Below are positions 51,449 to 63,518 of a stretch of DNA of 64,000 bases, piece after piece; the first letter of the stretch is position 1; each line of letters begins with the position of its first letter. This DNA is from Zymoseptoria tritici IPO323 (lineage: Eukaryota > Ascomycota > Dothideomycetes > Mycosphaerellales > Mycosphaerellaceae), in NCBI RefSeq assembly GCF_000219625.1, contig NC_018212.1:1364001-1428000 (forward strand), read 5' to 3'. The notes beneath the pieces were generated by a model, which made no database searches, was not told where the DNA came from, and saw only the letters and a list, made by a program, of their open reading frames with translations. A program made the position numbers and the translations under genes.

Positions 51449-53634
51449 ATGCTAGTCCACGACGTGCCCCAAAAATGGTCGACCAAGCCCGGCCGGCGTG
51501 TCAATCTGTCCCGCTGGTGTCTCGCAGCTTGTACAATCGGGTTGACATTTCTGATGCTATCGACCTTGGCTCAAGTCGACCAGGTCGACGACACATTGAC
51601 ACATGGCTGGACATCGTCATCAGCCCATGGGCGGTGGACCAAACGGAGCTGGGGGTCTCCTCAAACGCCCTCCGAAAAGTCCCATATTGGTCACAGTCAA
51701 GAGATATTGCCTACGGCCGATGAGGTAGACGGCACTGTCCTGCAGCCAACGAAGCCAGATGCCTTTGAGCGCACAGATCTCGAGAAACACCCAAGCTGGC
51801 TCCACGCTCCGGACACAGCGGCATTCCCTGCTTTCTCCAAGTATGCTGCGACAGTGGAAAGGGCTCAAAGTCTGCCGGATCTCGTATACATCCCCTTCGA
51901 GGACGCGATTAGGGATGATGTCCTCGCCGGTTGGGAGGCGGAATGGGTCATGAACGGGACTTACGACATCGAGAAGTGGGGCCTCCTACCGGAGCCACGA
52001 ATTGATTTTGTCTACACATGTAAGTACCATTCCTTACCTGGAAGCGCCGACTTCAGTGCTCACACGATTCGCAGGGGTCAACGGGTCCGATGCGGAGTTT
52101 TGGTACACAAAACGGCCTTATGAGCTGAATTCCACTCTGAACGACCCGGAAGGCGCCTGGATCGGAAAGCATGGCGAGAATCGCTACAGGGATTGGAACG
52201 AGCTGAAATATTCCGTTCGCAGCATCGAGGAATATGCTCGCTTCCGCAACAAGATACAAGTCCTGGTGAATTCTTTGAATGGAACATCTGACAAAGGTGC
52301 TCGAAAGCAGATTCCAATGTGGCTAGACACGCTAAAAGCCACCGATACGTTCGAGGTCCTTACACAGGAAGACTTCTTCGAAGAGGACAAACAGGGCTGT
52401 CTGCCGACCTTCAATTCGTTGACGATCGAAAACCAAATCCACAACACCGATTCGGGGGTGGACAGGCTTTTCGCCCTCTCGGACGATATGATTTTAGGTC
52501 GCCCGCATGCTGCTTCGGATATCTACTCTCCACTCTTCGGCCCAATGCTCGGGTTCAAGACGAATGCATATAATACCATGCATCGCCCCAACGAGGCTGA
52601 TACGAAGCGATTCGGGGAGAAGCCATGGTTGATCTACACATCATGGTTGCTCAACCGCCGCTTTGGAGCACGGAAACGAAAGGGACAAGCTCACTTTGGT
52701 CACTCGCTTTCGAGAGCTCTGTCTCGCGAAGCGTTGTCTTCGTTTCCGGGACCCAACTTGCAAAGTGCTTGCTCAAGATTTAGAGGTACGTCTCTTGATT
52801 CGCAACGATGTACTCTGCTAATAAGCTGGGTCAAAATCAGGAGATTTCGGGTTTCAGCTATATTCTTGGTACGCCATATTCCACTACACAATCGAGCGGC
52901 ATCGCGAAGCCTTGCTTTGGAGCTATCTACTGCACCGAAGCGATCCGGATCAGGACGGCTTTCTGTCATGGGATGAGCGACAGCAGATCGCGAAAGATCT
53001 TGAGGAAGGCCTGGAGAATGAAGGAAAATCATCGTTCCGAGTGCGAAACTTCTACCACCTTCCGGAAATACTGGAGTCGGCAGGCTTGGAGCCGCCAAAG
53101 GTTAACTTGGACATCTTATGGACGTCTTCCGACGGACCCATCATGACCAAAGATGCAGATTGCTTCAGTTTCGACATGAACGAGTGTCTGGCACCTGGAT
53201 TCTCCGTAGAGGGCTCCTCCTATAAAATGCCGATGTTCTCGACCGCGGCCATATTTGACCGTGTTCTTCGAGTTCAACCAGAGTGTGGCGACTGCTTGAT
53301 CAAAATTCTGCTCCATCGGGTTTCGAAGGGCTTCGAGCCTTTGATGCCTCACAGAACCAAGCAACCCGACGCTTTCGACCTTGTCGTGAAAGCGCTCATG
53401 CGGTATCAGTACGTTGTCAACGATGCAGATGGTCTGTTCGTAATGGTCACCGATGCGGAGCAGGTCGAGAGTACGCTTTACAAGCGGTTGATCACGAAGA
53501 AGAAGAAAGTTGGCCAACTGTGTCTGAACGACGACGCCTCTTCGGAAGACCCACAGGAATTGGGGGAGCTCAGAGCTGCTATGAATGCGTTATTTGAGGG
53601 TCTATTGCCCAGGCCAAGTAAATTTGAGAAATAG
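51449..53634 (+). CDS. Stealth-family sugar-phosphate transferase
   Basis: Exons 51449-52019, 52075-52785 and 52841-53634 encode 691 residues; both 55-nt introns are phase 1. A single membrane segment at about residues 26-42 gives a type II layout. Stealth conserved regions follow: IDFVYTWVNGSD (191-196), the block SRDWNELKYSVRSIE-like region, VDRLFALSDDMILG, and GHSLSRALSREALSSFP. Residues 462-473 (DPDQDGFLSWDE) match an EF-hand calcium loop, as in the animal GlcNAc-1-phosphotransferase relative. In fungi the family includes xylosylphosphotransferase (Xpt1), which adds sugar phosphate to mannose glycans. The donor here is unknown. The adjacent GT25, GT34 and GT8 genes support a shared glycan pathway in the Golgi. 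Confidence 0.9.
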
Positions 53635-54242
53635 ATCGTTGTGTTGGTTCAGCTCATCGTGGTGTGTGCTGTATACGTACTGTTGAGCAGGAAGCACGAG
53701 AGGTCGTCCAGCATGGCGCAGAATACTCGTTCGAATGCCCCATACCTATAAGACGAATTGGCCTCCGGATAGTATTAATGAGCGATGACTGAGTCTAGAC
53801 AATGCATCCCACGACTTCAGAAAATGAATCTGCTATTTCTTGAACTTGCCGTGAGAGTTCAGCTAAGGTAGTAGTCTATTTAGCGAAGTCGCTGGAGCGT
53901 GTGGTCGTCGAGGTATCACATATCGGCATTGAGCCGTACATGCATGCTAGCCGGAGCCCCGTCACACGCAGAGATATGTACGTACCTCGACTCTAGCGCG
54001 AAGGCCGTCCACCGGCTGGTCCGACTGATTGTGAAGGTCTCGCCGCCATGCAAAGCCACTTTGGCAAACACGGGCCTACTTTCCAGACCTGACCATGGCT
54101 CATCGTTGTGGTCGGAGGGTTGCGTTATTTGCCGATCTTGCCCGCTGTCCTCTTTGATACACCCAGAACACAATTTTTGGAAATCGCAGACTTTTTGAAC
54201 TGTTACATACCTCCGTGTGCAGTGCCGGTGTATCTTGGGAAC
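53635..54242. other. intergenic
   Basis: Between the Stealth gene and the GT25-like gene, both on the plus strand. No feature was seen. Confidence 0.35.
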
Positions 54243-55630
54243 ATGGAAAGGCAGCAGCAGCTGATCTCCGACATTCATGACATGTATACGATGGCTGTGC
54301 CAAAGATAAAGTCCTCATTGAGGCACCGAAACCTTCGATTCTACGCCAGCTGTGGTGCCATTGCGGCCCTGTTCTTGCTCGTCTCGTCCAGCGGGCGGGT
54401 GTCCTCTACTGTCCATTCGTTCCGGTCAACCATTCAGGATGCCACCAATAGCACATTGGGAGTAGGTATCGCACAAGCAACACGCAGTGACAAGGGTTGA
54501 ACTGACAAGAGACAACAGTTTGAGAAAATCATTGTCATGGGGATGCCAGAGCGACACGACAAAAGAGACGCCCTTACACTAGCCGCTTCCCTCTCGGACC
54601 TTGAGTTCGAATGGGAAGCAGGTGTTGACGGCTCCGCCATCGTTGAAAAAGCGAAGCCGCCCATAGTGAGAATATCGGCTTCTCTGGCGATTTCGAAATA
54701 CTGAAGCGAGCTTCTAGATGGACAAAGAATTGACGTTGAGCAACAAAACTTTGGGTTGCTGGAGAGCTCACATGAACGCTTTGCAACGGTATGACGCTAG
54801 TCTCGGCTTGAGTCTTACTGTCAACTGACATATGCTTTGCTGGCAGGGTTGTCAAAGAGAATATACAGACGGCCCTCATCATGGAAGACGATGTAGACTG
54901 GGATGTCAACATCAAGCAACTCGCTTTGAATTTGGCTCACGGCACCAAATACATCGAAGGTTCGGAGAACAGAGCCACAAGATCGCCATACGGCGATGAC
55001 TGGGAGCTGCTATGGCTTGGCCACTGCGGCATGATGAAGAAGCCCGAGCCCCTGGCGCGCTATTACATCACCGACAACGACCCGACCGTCGTACCACCGA
55101 GTCACTTTCATTTTCCAAAGAGACCACTTTTGGATCAGCCGCCTTTAAGTGCCAACTTCACCCGCCTGGTTTTCAAGCCCGAGCTCGGGATATGTGCGTA
55201 TGCGTACGCCGTGACTCTCGAAGGCGCCAGGAGGCTTCTGCACCAGGAGACGCAATCTTTCACCTCGGCAAGCGCTGCTGACTTTGCTCTGCGGCGATTC
55301 TGCAGGGTTTACAAGAACTGGGGAACAGCGGCAAATTGTATAGGTGCTTGGCCTTCTCTGTTCACGAGCTATCGGGCTCCTGGACCGACCGGCAAAGACT
55401 CGGACCGCACGACCTACGCCGGGCCGGCATGGAGAGATGTTGGTATGTCATCGCACACCGTGTTCTCCACTCGGCTGAACTTCGAGGCCTTGCTCAAACC
55501 AAGAGGTGGTTCACAAAGGGTGATCAAAAGCCAATGGCCGGATGAAACGCTGTTGAGGGAATACACTGGTGAGCTGAAGTTGCCTCAAGGACGAGGCATC
55601 GAGCTGGTCGGACACGAACGGCTACCGTAG
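54243..55630 (+). CDS. GT25-like glycosyltransferase
   Basis: Exons 54243-54461, 54519-54665, 54718-54788 and 54847-55630 encode 406 residues; all three introns (52-58 nt) keep frame. A membrane segment at about residues 38-54 (CGAIAALFLLVSSS) suggests a type II Golgi enzyme. The catalytic pattern is that of family 25: KIIVMGMPERHDKRDAL at the start, LGCWRAHMNALQRVV, then TALIMEDDVDWDVNI with the EDDVD metal motif, and later GICAYAYAVTLEGARRLL. Family members are galactosyl- or glucosyltransferases. Its position 600 bases after the Stealth gene on the same strand suggests they act on the same glycan. Confidence 0.9.
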
Positions 55631-56316
55631 TTCGAACGAGTATGATAGCCAGCAAATTGTCCGGGCAAGAATAAGAATGCCTCAGTGCCGTCAGCTAGAT
55701 CAGTCTCTCATGGGCGTTGTACCGCTGCAAGATCTGCTTGCAAGTTCATGTCTTAAAGCTGTGACCTGCCGAGATCATCAAAGCAGTCCAAGACAATACT
55801 GCTTAATCGTGGTTCAGTCGTCGCTATGGAGCAGTAAAACCTTGCCCTCAAGTTTGTCAGCATCTCGGGCAACGTAACGTCCGCTTATGCTCTGATGCTG
55901 TTCGAATCTTCCACTTCAATCGGCCGCGAACAGGGATATCGTCAGCAGCGAGATTCTTTCAGCAGCATAACGCCTTATGAGACGGCTCCCAGGCGAATTC
56001 GTCTCACATATCAGCTTTCACTATAGCATCGAGCCTTTCTTCGGTCCGGGTTCAAGTCCATTGTCGTCGATGAGACCGCGGTTTGACTGCAATGTTGTGG
56101 TTGAATCGTCGGTCGGCCGCCTTTGTGTCCGCTTGTCTGTCTCATGTGTCCCATACTGCTGCAAGTCCTCGTCACCGGGCGCATTGACAGATGTTGGGAA
56201 CAGAAGATCCGGAACGAGGATTCACATCCTCGAGCTCGTGGACGATATGATGCGCAATTGCCAGTGTCAACCTCTACTGAAACACCCAGATCACACGGAT
56301 AAGGAGCTGTTGACTT
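55631..56316. other. intergenic
   Basis: Convergent 3' flanks of the GT25-like and the large WSC protein genes. No feature could be supported. Confidence 0.35.
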
Positions 56317-59300
56317 CTACTTCGTCACCAACGTCGCTCCTCGCACAGCATCATTGCGATACTGACTCGGCAACGTACCCGTCTTCAGGTAGCAGTAATT
56401 TCCGACCAACGCCACGCTTTTACAACCCGTCTTCGTCGAACAAGCATTCAAACACGCCTCATAAGTCGCCGCCGAAACCAACGTGAAAGTCCCGCCCTTT
56501 CGATCCCATCCGCACTCGATGCGGTACCGGGCGCCGTTCCGAGCAGTGTACACCGTGTCGTCCGCGGCAGGACAGGACAGCGGCGAGGGCGACGAGCGCT
56601 TCGGCCGGAGCAACGTGCTGTTGACTTGATACATCTGCAGAGCTTGGCTGCCACCGCATGCTGTGGTCTTGCTCCCGGGACAGGGCGTGGAGCACTTGCT
56701 TTGTGATAGTGGAAGGGCTTGGGCGTCGATTGTGTCGCCCATCCAGCAGTCCTTTCCGGATTCGACGCCCATGATCTTAAAGTCGCGACGCTTTGCTTCG
56801 GATGCGCACATATTGACTGTCATCAGAGTTTCGTTGGTGTAGACCTCTGTCAAGGCACGTCCGTTGGGCTTCTCGCCGGTACATCCTAAAGAGTAGTAGA
56901 TGCCAGCGTTCCGTTGGACTGTTGGGCTGGGCGTGGTCGTCGTCGTTCTTGAGCTTGTCGTTGTCGATTTCGAACTTGTTGCCGTTATTACTCTGGTTGT
57001 GATACTTGTCCTTGTTGCGCTCACAGAGGTCGTTCTCGAGGTTGACCAAGTGGATGAGGTTGTCAAAGGAGTAGTAGATCTCGCCGCGGAAGCAGTCATT
57101 GATGAAGTCGCCGACCGAACCGTGGACGAAGTTGCTGATGGCGTCAAAGAATGTGTCGTGGACAGCGTAGTAGACCGCGAGATAGCTTGTCCAGTCGACA
57201 CAGTCATCGATCGAGTTGTGGACTGGATCGTGGACTGAGCAGACGACGGCGAAGGCCGTGAAGTAAATGTCATGCTGGTTGAGCTGACCAACGAAGTAGT
57301 GGATGAAATTAATGTGGTCCCTGAAAGAGGCCCCGAGGTCGTCGTCGATAGCTCGTTCGTAGAGGCAACCCCTGAAGAGGTCCCAGTCATTGCTGAGCTC
57401 GAGACAGTGGTGGAAGAAATGGCAGAAGCGGCAAGCCCGGATGAGGTCCCTGTGGTGGCTGAGCTTGAGACAGTGGTGGAGTATATGGATGAAGTCAAGC
57501 CTTGGGTCCAGATACCATTGCAGACGAATCCAAGAACGACGGCTCCTTGGTCATTATTCGTGTTGATTCTCCATGCAGCCGAAGCCTGTGAGCTGGCCAT
57601 ATCCGGCTGCACCTCCGGGGGTGCACAATACAGCGTAGCATTTGCAGACTGTGCAGCAGCGATTTGCGTACCCTCTGCAAGGTCAAGACCGTTCGAAGCA
57701 CGAAGGTAGCCCGGGGCATCGAATGGAGGCTTTGAGACGGTCAAACCCAAAGGCGATGCCGTGGAGGATCCATTGTTTGTGATCCGCAATGCAAGGGTCC
57801 GCACAGTTCCTGCAGCAACATCACCAAAGGAGAAATTTTGACCGGGCACATAAGGATCCCAACCTGAGCCATCTGCTCTTTGAAATTCGTAGAGTGCCAC
57901 AGGTTGGCTACCAACTGTGCCGAAGACATCCAAGATCTTGGTTCCGCCGCTGGTGACGATCTTGACAAAGACAGCATGGTTCCCAGCGGCAGGAGGATTG
58001 TAGACGACTCCCACAGACTGCTGACTGCCCGGGCCGATCGAGCTTGGAAGGTCGGAAAAGGTGAATTGCGCAACTTGAGAGCCACCATCGGAGGTAGTGT
58101 TGGGCGTGAACCAGGGCCCTTGTTCGGAAACCACCGAGAATGAGACACCGCTCACTGTTAACGCAGCGTCACCGTCATTATTCCAGAAAACGCTCTTCGA
58201 CACTGCTCCGGCGCCGATTGTGGTGTTGAAAGTGAGGGTGATGGGCTGAATATTGAGCAAAGCTGAAGTTGAACTTGCGGTTCCCGTCAACGTGACTGGC
58301 GTGCGGCTCGATGAGCCAGCAACTGCATTGGTGGTGTTGATCACAACGTCACTCGAAAGAGGCCCGACTTGCATGGGAGCAAATTGGGCCTGAAATTGGA
58401 ACGAGTCCCCTGCGGCAAGTGCCAGAGGCAATGTCGGCAACCCTGATGCAACAAAGTTTGGGTTTCCCAAGATGTTGAAGCTCGTCACGGATGTAGCGAC
58501 GTTGGCAACACAAGTGACCGGGATTGGGGTAGACGTGCTATTGACGGCCGTTCGAGGAAAGGCAATCGGCGAGGTGCAATTGAGTGGGAGATTGACAGGC
58601 GCGCCGAATGCCCACAGAGAACCACGCGCAGCAACGTAAGCTCTTCCGTCTCCAAACACCGGATGATTGAATTTGCCAGGACCTTGAATGTTGAAACCTC
58701 GGAGCAACTTGAGCGGGCTCCCATCACTCGGGGGGGTGGCATCGTAGATTCGGAGGTCTAGTCCATCGACATCCGTCATCCAATATAGACCTGTCCCAGG
58801 TTGCCCGTTGAGTGATGTCGTGGTGCCATGACCAACTCCGAGATATTGCGCACTCTTCTCGGCGGTGGTAGTTACCTCGACAAACGTTGCATCGCCGTTG
58901 GCGTTGCAGCTGAATTGAAGCACTCTGGTTTTCTGATTATTGACGTTGATGTAGATGTAGCCGCCGAGAGGCTGGATGCCGGCGGCAGAATAAACCGAGT
59001 TCTCATGTTGAAACACTTGAATGGCGGCATCCAGTCTATTTGCTCCCATTTGGTATCCGCCCAGATTGTCGACATTGAGCCAATATGTTTTGCCGGACTT
59101 GCCAGTGACCATTCCTATACGGCGGCTGTTGGGGCACGTAAAGGAGGATGGCAAGAGTTGAAACGGTGTGGTTCCTAGATCCTTGTCTGCGCCATCGAGC
59201 TGTGTCTTCTCCCAAGGCATGAAAAAGTCGACCGGCTGGATGGTCCCATCATTGTTGATCCTCATGTTCACGACTGCCTCTTCGAGAGCGGTTGGCGGAT

Positions 59301-60553
59301 TTCGACCTCCGACAGGACTGCCATTTGCAGGAAGTTGTGCAGCGTAACCATTGCCGGTTGAGAAGAACATGGAGCCGGCGCCGTCGTACGCCAGGCCACC
59401 TCCACTCATCCACACTCCTCCTCCGGCTACAGTGTTGGGCTCTTCGCCGCCTCTAAGCAAACAGTTAGCATTACGATGGCTGCTCTACTCGCAAGCCTCG
59501 GACTTACTCCATAGCGTAAGCCTCTACGATAGCGCCGGAAGTCTTGTGGAATCCGATGATAGCACCAGTATCTAAATCAGAAGGGCGGAAGGGTCAGTCA
59601 TGGCTCAGGTGCAACAGGTATACGAATCTGAGCTCTGCAGGAATAGCCCGAGAGACATTTTCGGACCACTGAAGGTATTCTGTCGTTTGGTTTTCTTACA
59701 GTTGTACTGGATGCAGTGTGATGCCCAGCCTGTGTATATGAAATTGCCGACCTGAAGCAATGCTGGTCTCTGATGCTGGTCGCCGGCGATAAGCTGCCGT
59801 CGAGGATTGTTACGAAAAACCGTGCCGCCGACAGATACCGGAAAATTGGGTGCTTCGGAAAGATCGGAGGTGTTGATGGCGTGGAAGTAGTAACGACCGT
59901 TTGCACGGCCTGGTGAGGACTTGGGGCCGAAGGTCGTGTTTTGGAACTGCCATGTGGATTAGATTTGCAACATCTCCGTTGCAGGCGCGGGAGCAACTCA
60001 CTTGATCCGAGTATGTCTTTGAGGTCAAATACCAGAGGCCCGAGGATGGATCAATCACGCCAGTACCAGTCACTCCGATACACGGAGTGATGTCGAAGCA
60101 GCCTGAAATGCACGATCAGTGCTGCTTGGCGAGGTCTTCGAGCACTCGCAAGGTGGACAACTCACTCCCTAGATCCGCCGCCATGAACGGTACACCAATG
60201 TTTCGCGATGTGACAACCTCTCCAGTTTTAGCGTTAATCTTGTATAGGTTGTTCTGTGTCGTAGCCACGAAGACGTATTGAATGCCATCATCAGTTGTAT
60301 AGACCAGTGGTTGCGACAGGACTTGTTCCAATGCAAGCCCAGCAAAGGCTCCGGGCAGCTTTGCCGTCCAAATGTTCCCCCAGTCTGCGCTCGCGATGAC
60401 ACGGGGGTCGAGGTTGTGGTTGGACTCATAGCCAGCTCGAGAAGTGTCACCTCCCCAGGTGATGGTGTCTGCTGGATTCAGGCCGTACGATGCGTGATGC
60501 AGGGAGAAGGACACCAGGCATCCTGCCAGCGGGGACAAGAATGAATGTCTCAT
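56317..60553 (-). CDS. large secreted propeller-ASH-WSC-PAN protein
   Basis: Five exons (60553-60166, 60102-60002, 59946-59700, 59571-59508, 59452-56317) encode 1311 residues; all phases agree. A signal peptide (1-28) is followed by a PQQ-like beta-propeller region (to about 600; VFVATTQNNLYKINAKTGE is typical), then two or three immunoglobulin-like ASH-type modules (about 600-900), a Ser/Thr-rich stalk (about 905-1112), a WSC domain (about 1115-1210; GCTGEKPNGRAL, and CSTPCPGSKTTACGG at its end), and a PAN/apple-like cysteine domain (1227-1311). WSC domains bind glucan or other polysaccharide in related proteins. I infer a wall- or matrix-associated carbohydrate-binding protein, possibly an oxidoreductase; cofactor binding is not proven. 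No membrane anchor is seen at the C-terminus. Confidence 0.87.
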
Positions 60554-61517
60554 GCTCGGGTATGTGAGACGGGATGCCCAACCAGCCGTGAACAAATCGA
60601 TGGTGTCCTCAAGATGGAGAGAAGGCTGTAGCCACTACGGCCATGTCATCAGTCGACCATCGAATGACTCCGCATCAGGTCGGATTCGCCGCGATGCGCA
60701 GGAGTAGGAGTCAAGACACCAAGTACCCAACGGACAGAGTCTAGACGCCCGCGAATGGTCCCCCGTGAGGCGTCGCAGTCTCGGACTCGCCGATGGCCAG
60801 AGATCATCACCTCGCGCCATGCTTGACCGAGCAATAAGGTAAGGTCCGCGCACATGGCGACCGCGCACATGGCGACTGGCTTAGCCGAAGCCCAACGCCG
60901 CCGTGGCGCTCATCAACTGCATTCTTTTCGCTCTGGAGTCTGGACCGGGACTCCGAGATTATTGTTGTTGGTGGCTTGGCCTGGCCGGACAGGACAGGGG
61001 TGCACCTAGTTCTACCATTGGCCAACAACAAGGCTTCGACGCTTCCAGACGTTGGCAAGTGCAAACCTTGCATGCCACCTCACTTCCTCCGCCAGCTTGA
61101 CGAGCTCGCGTATTCCTCCTGAGTTCTAGGCGGGCCTACATTCTGCACTACTGTGAATATCCGGCATAGGCATTTCAGTAAACGCCCTGCTAATGTGCGG
61201 GATCGATACGCCTAGCTGTCGTACAGCCTATGGCACGGTCTCAGCTACCTGCCCGAGCGGCGTCTAGCCCGATCAGTGCATTGGACCACATGCCGCGCTC
61301 CATCTCCAACGACAGTCTCAAATCTCCACCAAGCGGGAGCTGCTAATTAGTAGCAGGTACGCCACACCAGACTCCCTCCGGTCGCCGCAACGGGCCAGAT
61401 CAGCCAGTGTGGTTTAAGGAAGTTTTGCGTACAAAAAGTGATGGCGGCGACCGCATATAGGACCGTGGTCTCCGTCCACCCGGAAGGAGTGACGTTTCGA
61501 CTGCACTTCAGAAAACA
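60554..61517. other. intergenic, divergent promoters
   Basis: Between the WSC protein and the mucin-like protein start codons. A short direct repeat (GCGCACATGGCGAC, twice, near 60846-60874) is the only pattern noted. Confidence 0.4.
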
Positions 61518-62875
61518 ATGCATTTCATCACCAAGCTGCTTGTCGGCGCTGCCGCGTTCTGTCCCACTTCTGTGCTGGCATCTGATCTCCCCGCGGCCGA
61601 TCTGGACGCTCATTTGGATTTGGAAGCCCGCGCCTACTACAAGGATGTCGACAGATGCCAGCAAGATATCAAGCAGAGTTACGGGTACCAATTCTGCAAG
61701 ACTTTCCTACCTCCTAAGACTGTTGTTGTCAAGAAAACAGTCTACAAGTACAAGGGTACCAGGACGATTTGCAGCACCAAGACAGCGCGTTGTACGCAAG
61801 CTCATGGGAAGCGAGAGGCAGAGGCCAACCCCAAGGCCGTAGCTGAGGCCGAACCGGATTACAATACGTGTCAGCAGGTCAAATGCAATCGCCAGGGCGT
61901 CCCATATAGCCTTCAAAAGAAGTATTCATGCGAGGTCATTCAGAAGGCCTGCTTCGAGCACTATCAGCCGAAAACCTCAACGCAGATTGTACGGAATGCA
62001 ATCTCCTCGAACAGTGTACAAAAGCTGACCGCACTTCGCTACTCTAGTCCACCTGCACCGAGTACAAGCCGGCGACGACTGTTCACACGACCAAGACTGT
62101 AACTCCTGCCTGTTCATCTACCACTACCAAAACGACGACAAAGGACGTGGTCGTTTCTCCCGAGACGACGTCCCGCTCCACGCGTTCAACGATACGATCC
62201 TCGACACAATCCTCGACACCATCCTCGACACAATCGACGACACAATCGACGACACAATCGACGACACAATCGACGACACAATCCACGACACAATCCACGA
62301 CACAATCGACGACACAATCGACCACTCCGTTGACGACACGAACCACCACCCCATCGACGACCCCATCTACAACTCCATCGACGACCCCATCTACAACTCC
62401 ATCGACGACCCCATCTACAACTCCATCGACGACCCCATCTACAACTCCATCAACCACCCCATCTACAACTCCATCGACGACCCCATCTACAACTCCATCG
62501 ACGACCCCATCTACAACTCCATCGACGACCCCATCGACAACTCCATCGACCATCCCATCTACAACTCCATCGACCATCCCATCTACAACTCCATCGACCA
62601 CTGCGTCAACCACCCCGTCGACTACGCCAGCAATTACAACCCCCACCACGACCACCGCCACGACAACAGCATCAACCTGCAATTCCATTTCCTCTTGCGC
62701 ACTCGACTCTGAATGCTGTACAGGCTACAGCTGTCAAATGGAATTTTGCGGCGCCTGCCAGGCCGTAGGGCAAGCTTGCAACCAAAACATCAACTGCTGC
62801 GACAGGGTCTGTTCCACGGGTGACAATTCTACCGGAACTTGTGCTACGCCCGCGCCGCCCGCGCCGACCAGTTAA
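61518..62875 (+). CDS. secreted mucin-like protein with cysteine-rich tail
   Basis: Exons 61518-61988 and 62048-62875 encode 432 residues. The 59-nt intron (GTACGG, branch GCTGAC, CTAG) is phase 0 and joins KTSTQI to STCTEYKPAT. A signal peptide (1-21) precedes a cysteine-containing domain (about 40-185). That domain includes GKREAEAN, a Lys-Arg-Glu-Ala-Glu-Ala pattern like Kex2/Ste13 processing sites. Residues about 215-375 are almost pure Ser/Thr/Pro from a 12-bp and 24-bp cod repeat (TQST, then TPSTTPST units), expected to be heavily O-mannosylated. The last 58 residues form a tight domain with a dozen cysteines including two CC pairs (SECCTGYSC and NCCDRVC), resembling knottin-like folds. 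A surface or wall role is likely; no family is named. Confidence 0.85.
62200..62620 (+). repeat. coding minisatellite, 12- and 24-bp units
   Basis: Tandem 12-bp units (ACAATCGACGAC and close variants) turn into 24-bp units made of CCCATCTACAACTC plus CATCGACGAC. The frame is conserved throughout, as every unit is a multiple of three. Length differences between strains are likely. Confidence 0.85.
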
Positions 62876-63518
62876 GCGGGCAAGCGGGATGCTTGTAAAG
62901 GGACATCTTCTGTTGTCTCGTGCTTTGTGGATATGTATCCATCGACTCAATACATGATATTCATATGAAGCATATCTGAAGGATGTGAGAGCGAAATTTC
63001 CTTCTTCAAAGTGGAGCACAAGTTTCCATGCGATGGTGATTCCTGATCTCGTGTGCATTGGTTCGCGGAAACGGGTCTCGATAAAGGTGCAAGAGGAATT
63101 TGAGTCTTCTCACCACCGGGCAGTTTGACTAAGTATTTCAAGCCACAGGCATCAACAAAAATGAAAGCACCACTTCGTGCTCGAGCTCGACTAGAACTCA
63201 CCCGTACTCTGCCCAATTCCAATCAAGCGACAACAGGAGAATCCACTATCGACAGAGTTCTCCTGACATCTTCCAATACGGACCCTGATGCCCTGATACC
63301 CTGCTGCACAAGATTCGCTTGGTCGCCTTGAACTTTGCTATTGGCCCTGAGGAACGGGAGCTTGATCCGAATACCGCCATGCTCGTCACGACCTCTTCGC
63401 GATGAGATATGCGTGCAAGTGTCTGCAGTGGTAGATAGGCGCGCCCGGTCTCAGCGGCAAGGCTCTGCTGCAACGTCCGAGAGGTCCATCAATATCGGAG
63501 CAATACATCTGCCGATAC
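62876..63518. other. intergenic
   Basis: 3' flank of the mucin-like gene and promoter of the last, partial gene. No feature was seen. Confidence 0.35.

Noticed and set aside
56900..57709. Plus-strand Val/Glu-rich frames
   Set aside because: Mirror of the Ser/Thr stalk of the large WSC protein on the minus strand.
62083..62688. Long minus-strand frame of Val-Val-Asp-Gly repeats
   Set aside because: It is the reverse reading of the Ser/Thr minisatellite of the secreted protein; the plus strand has signal peptide, intron and cysteine domain.
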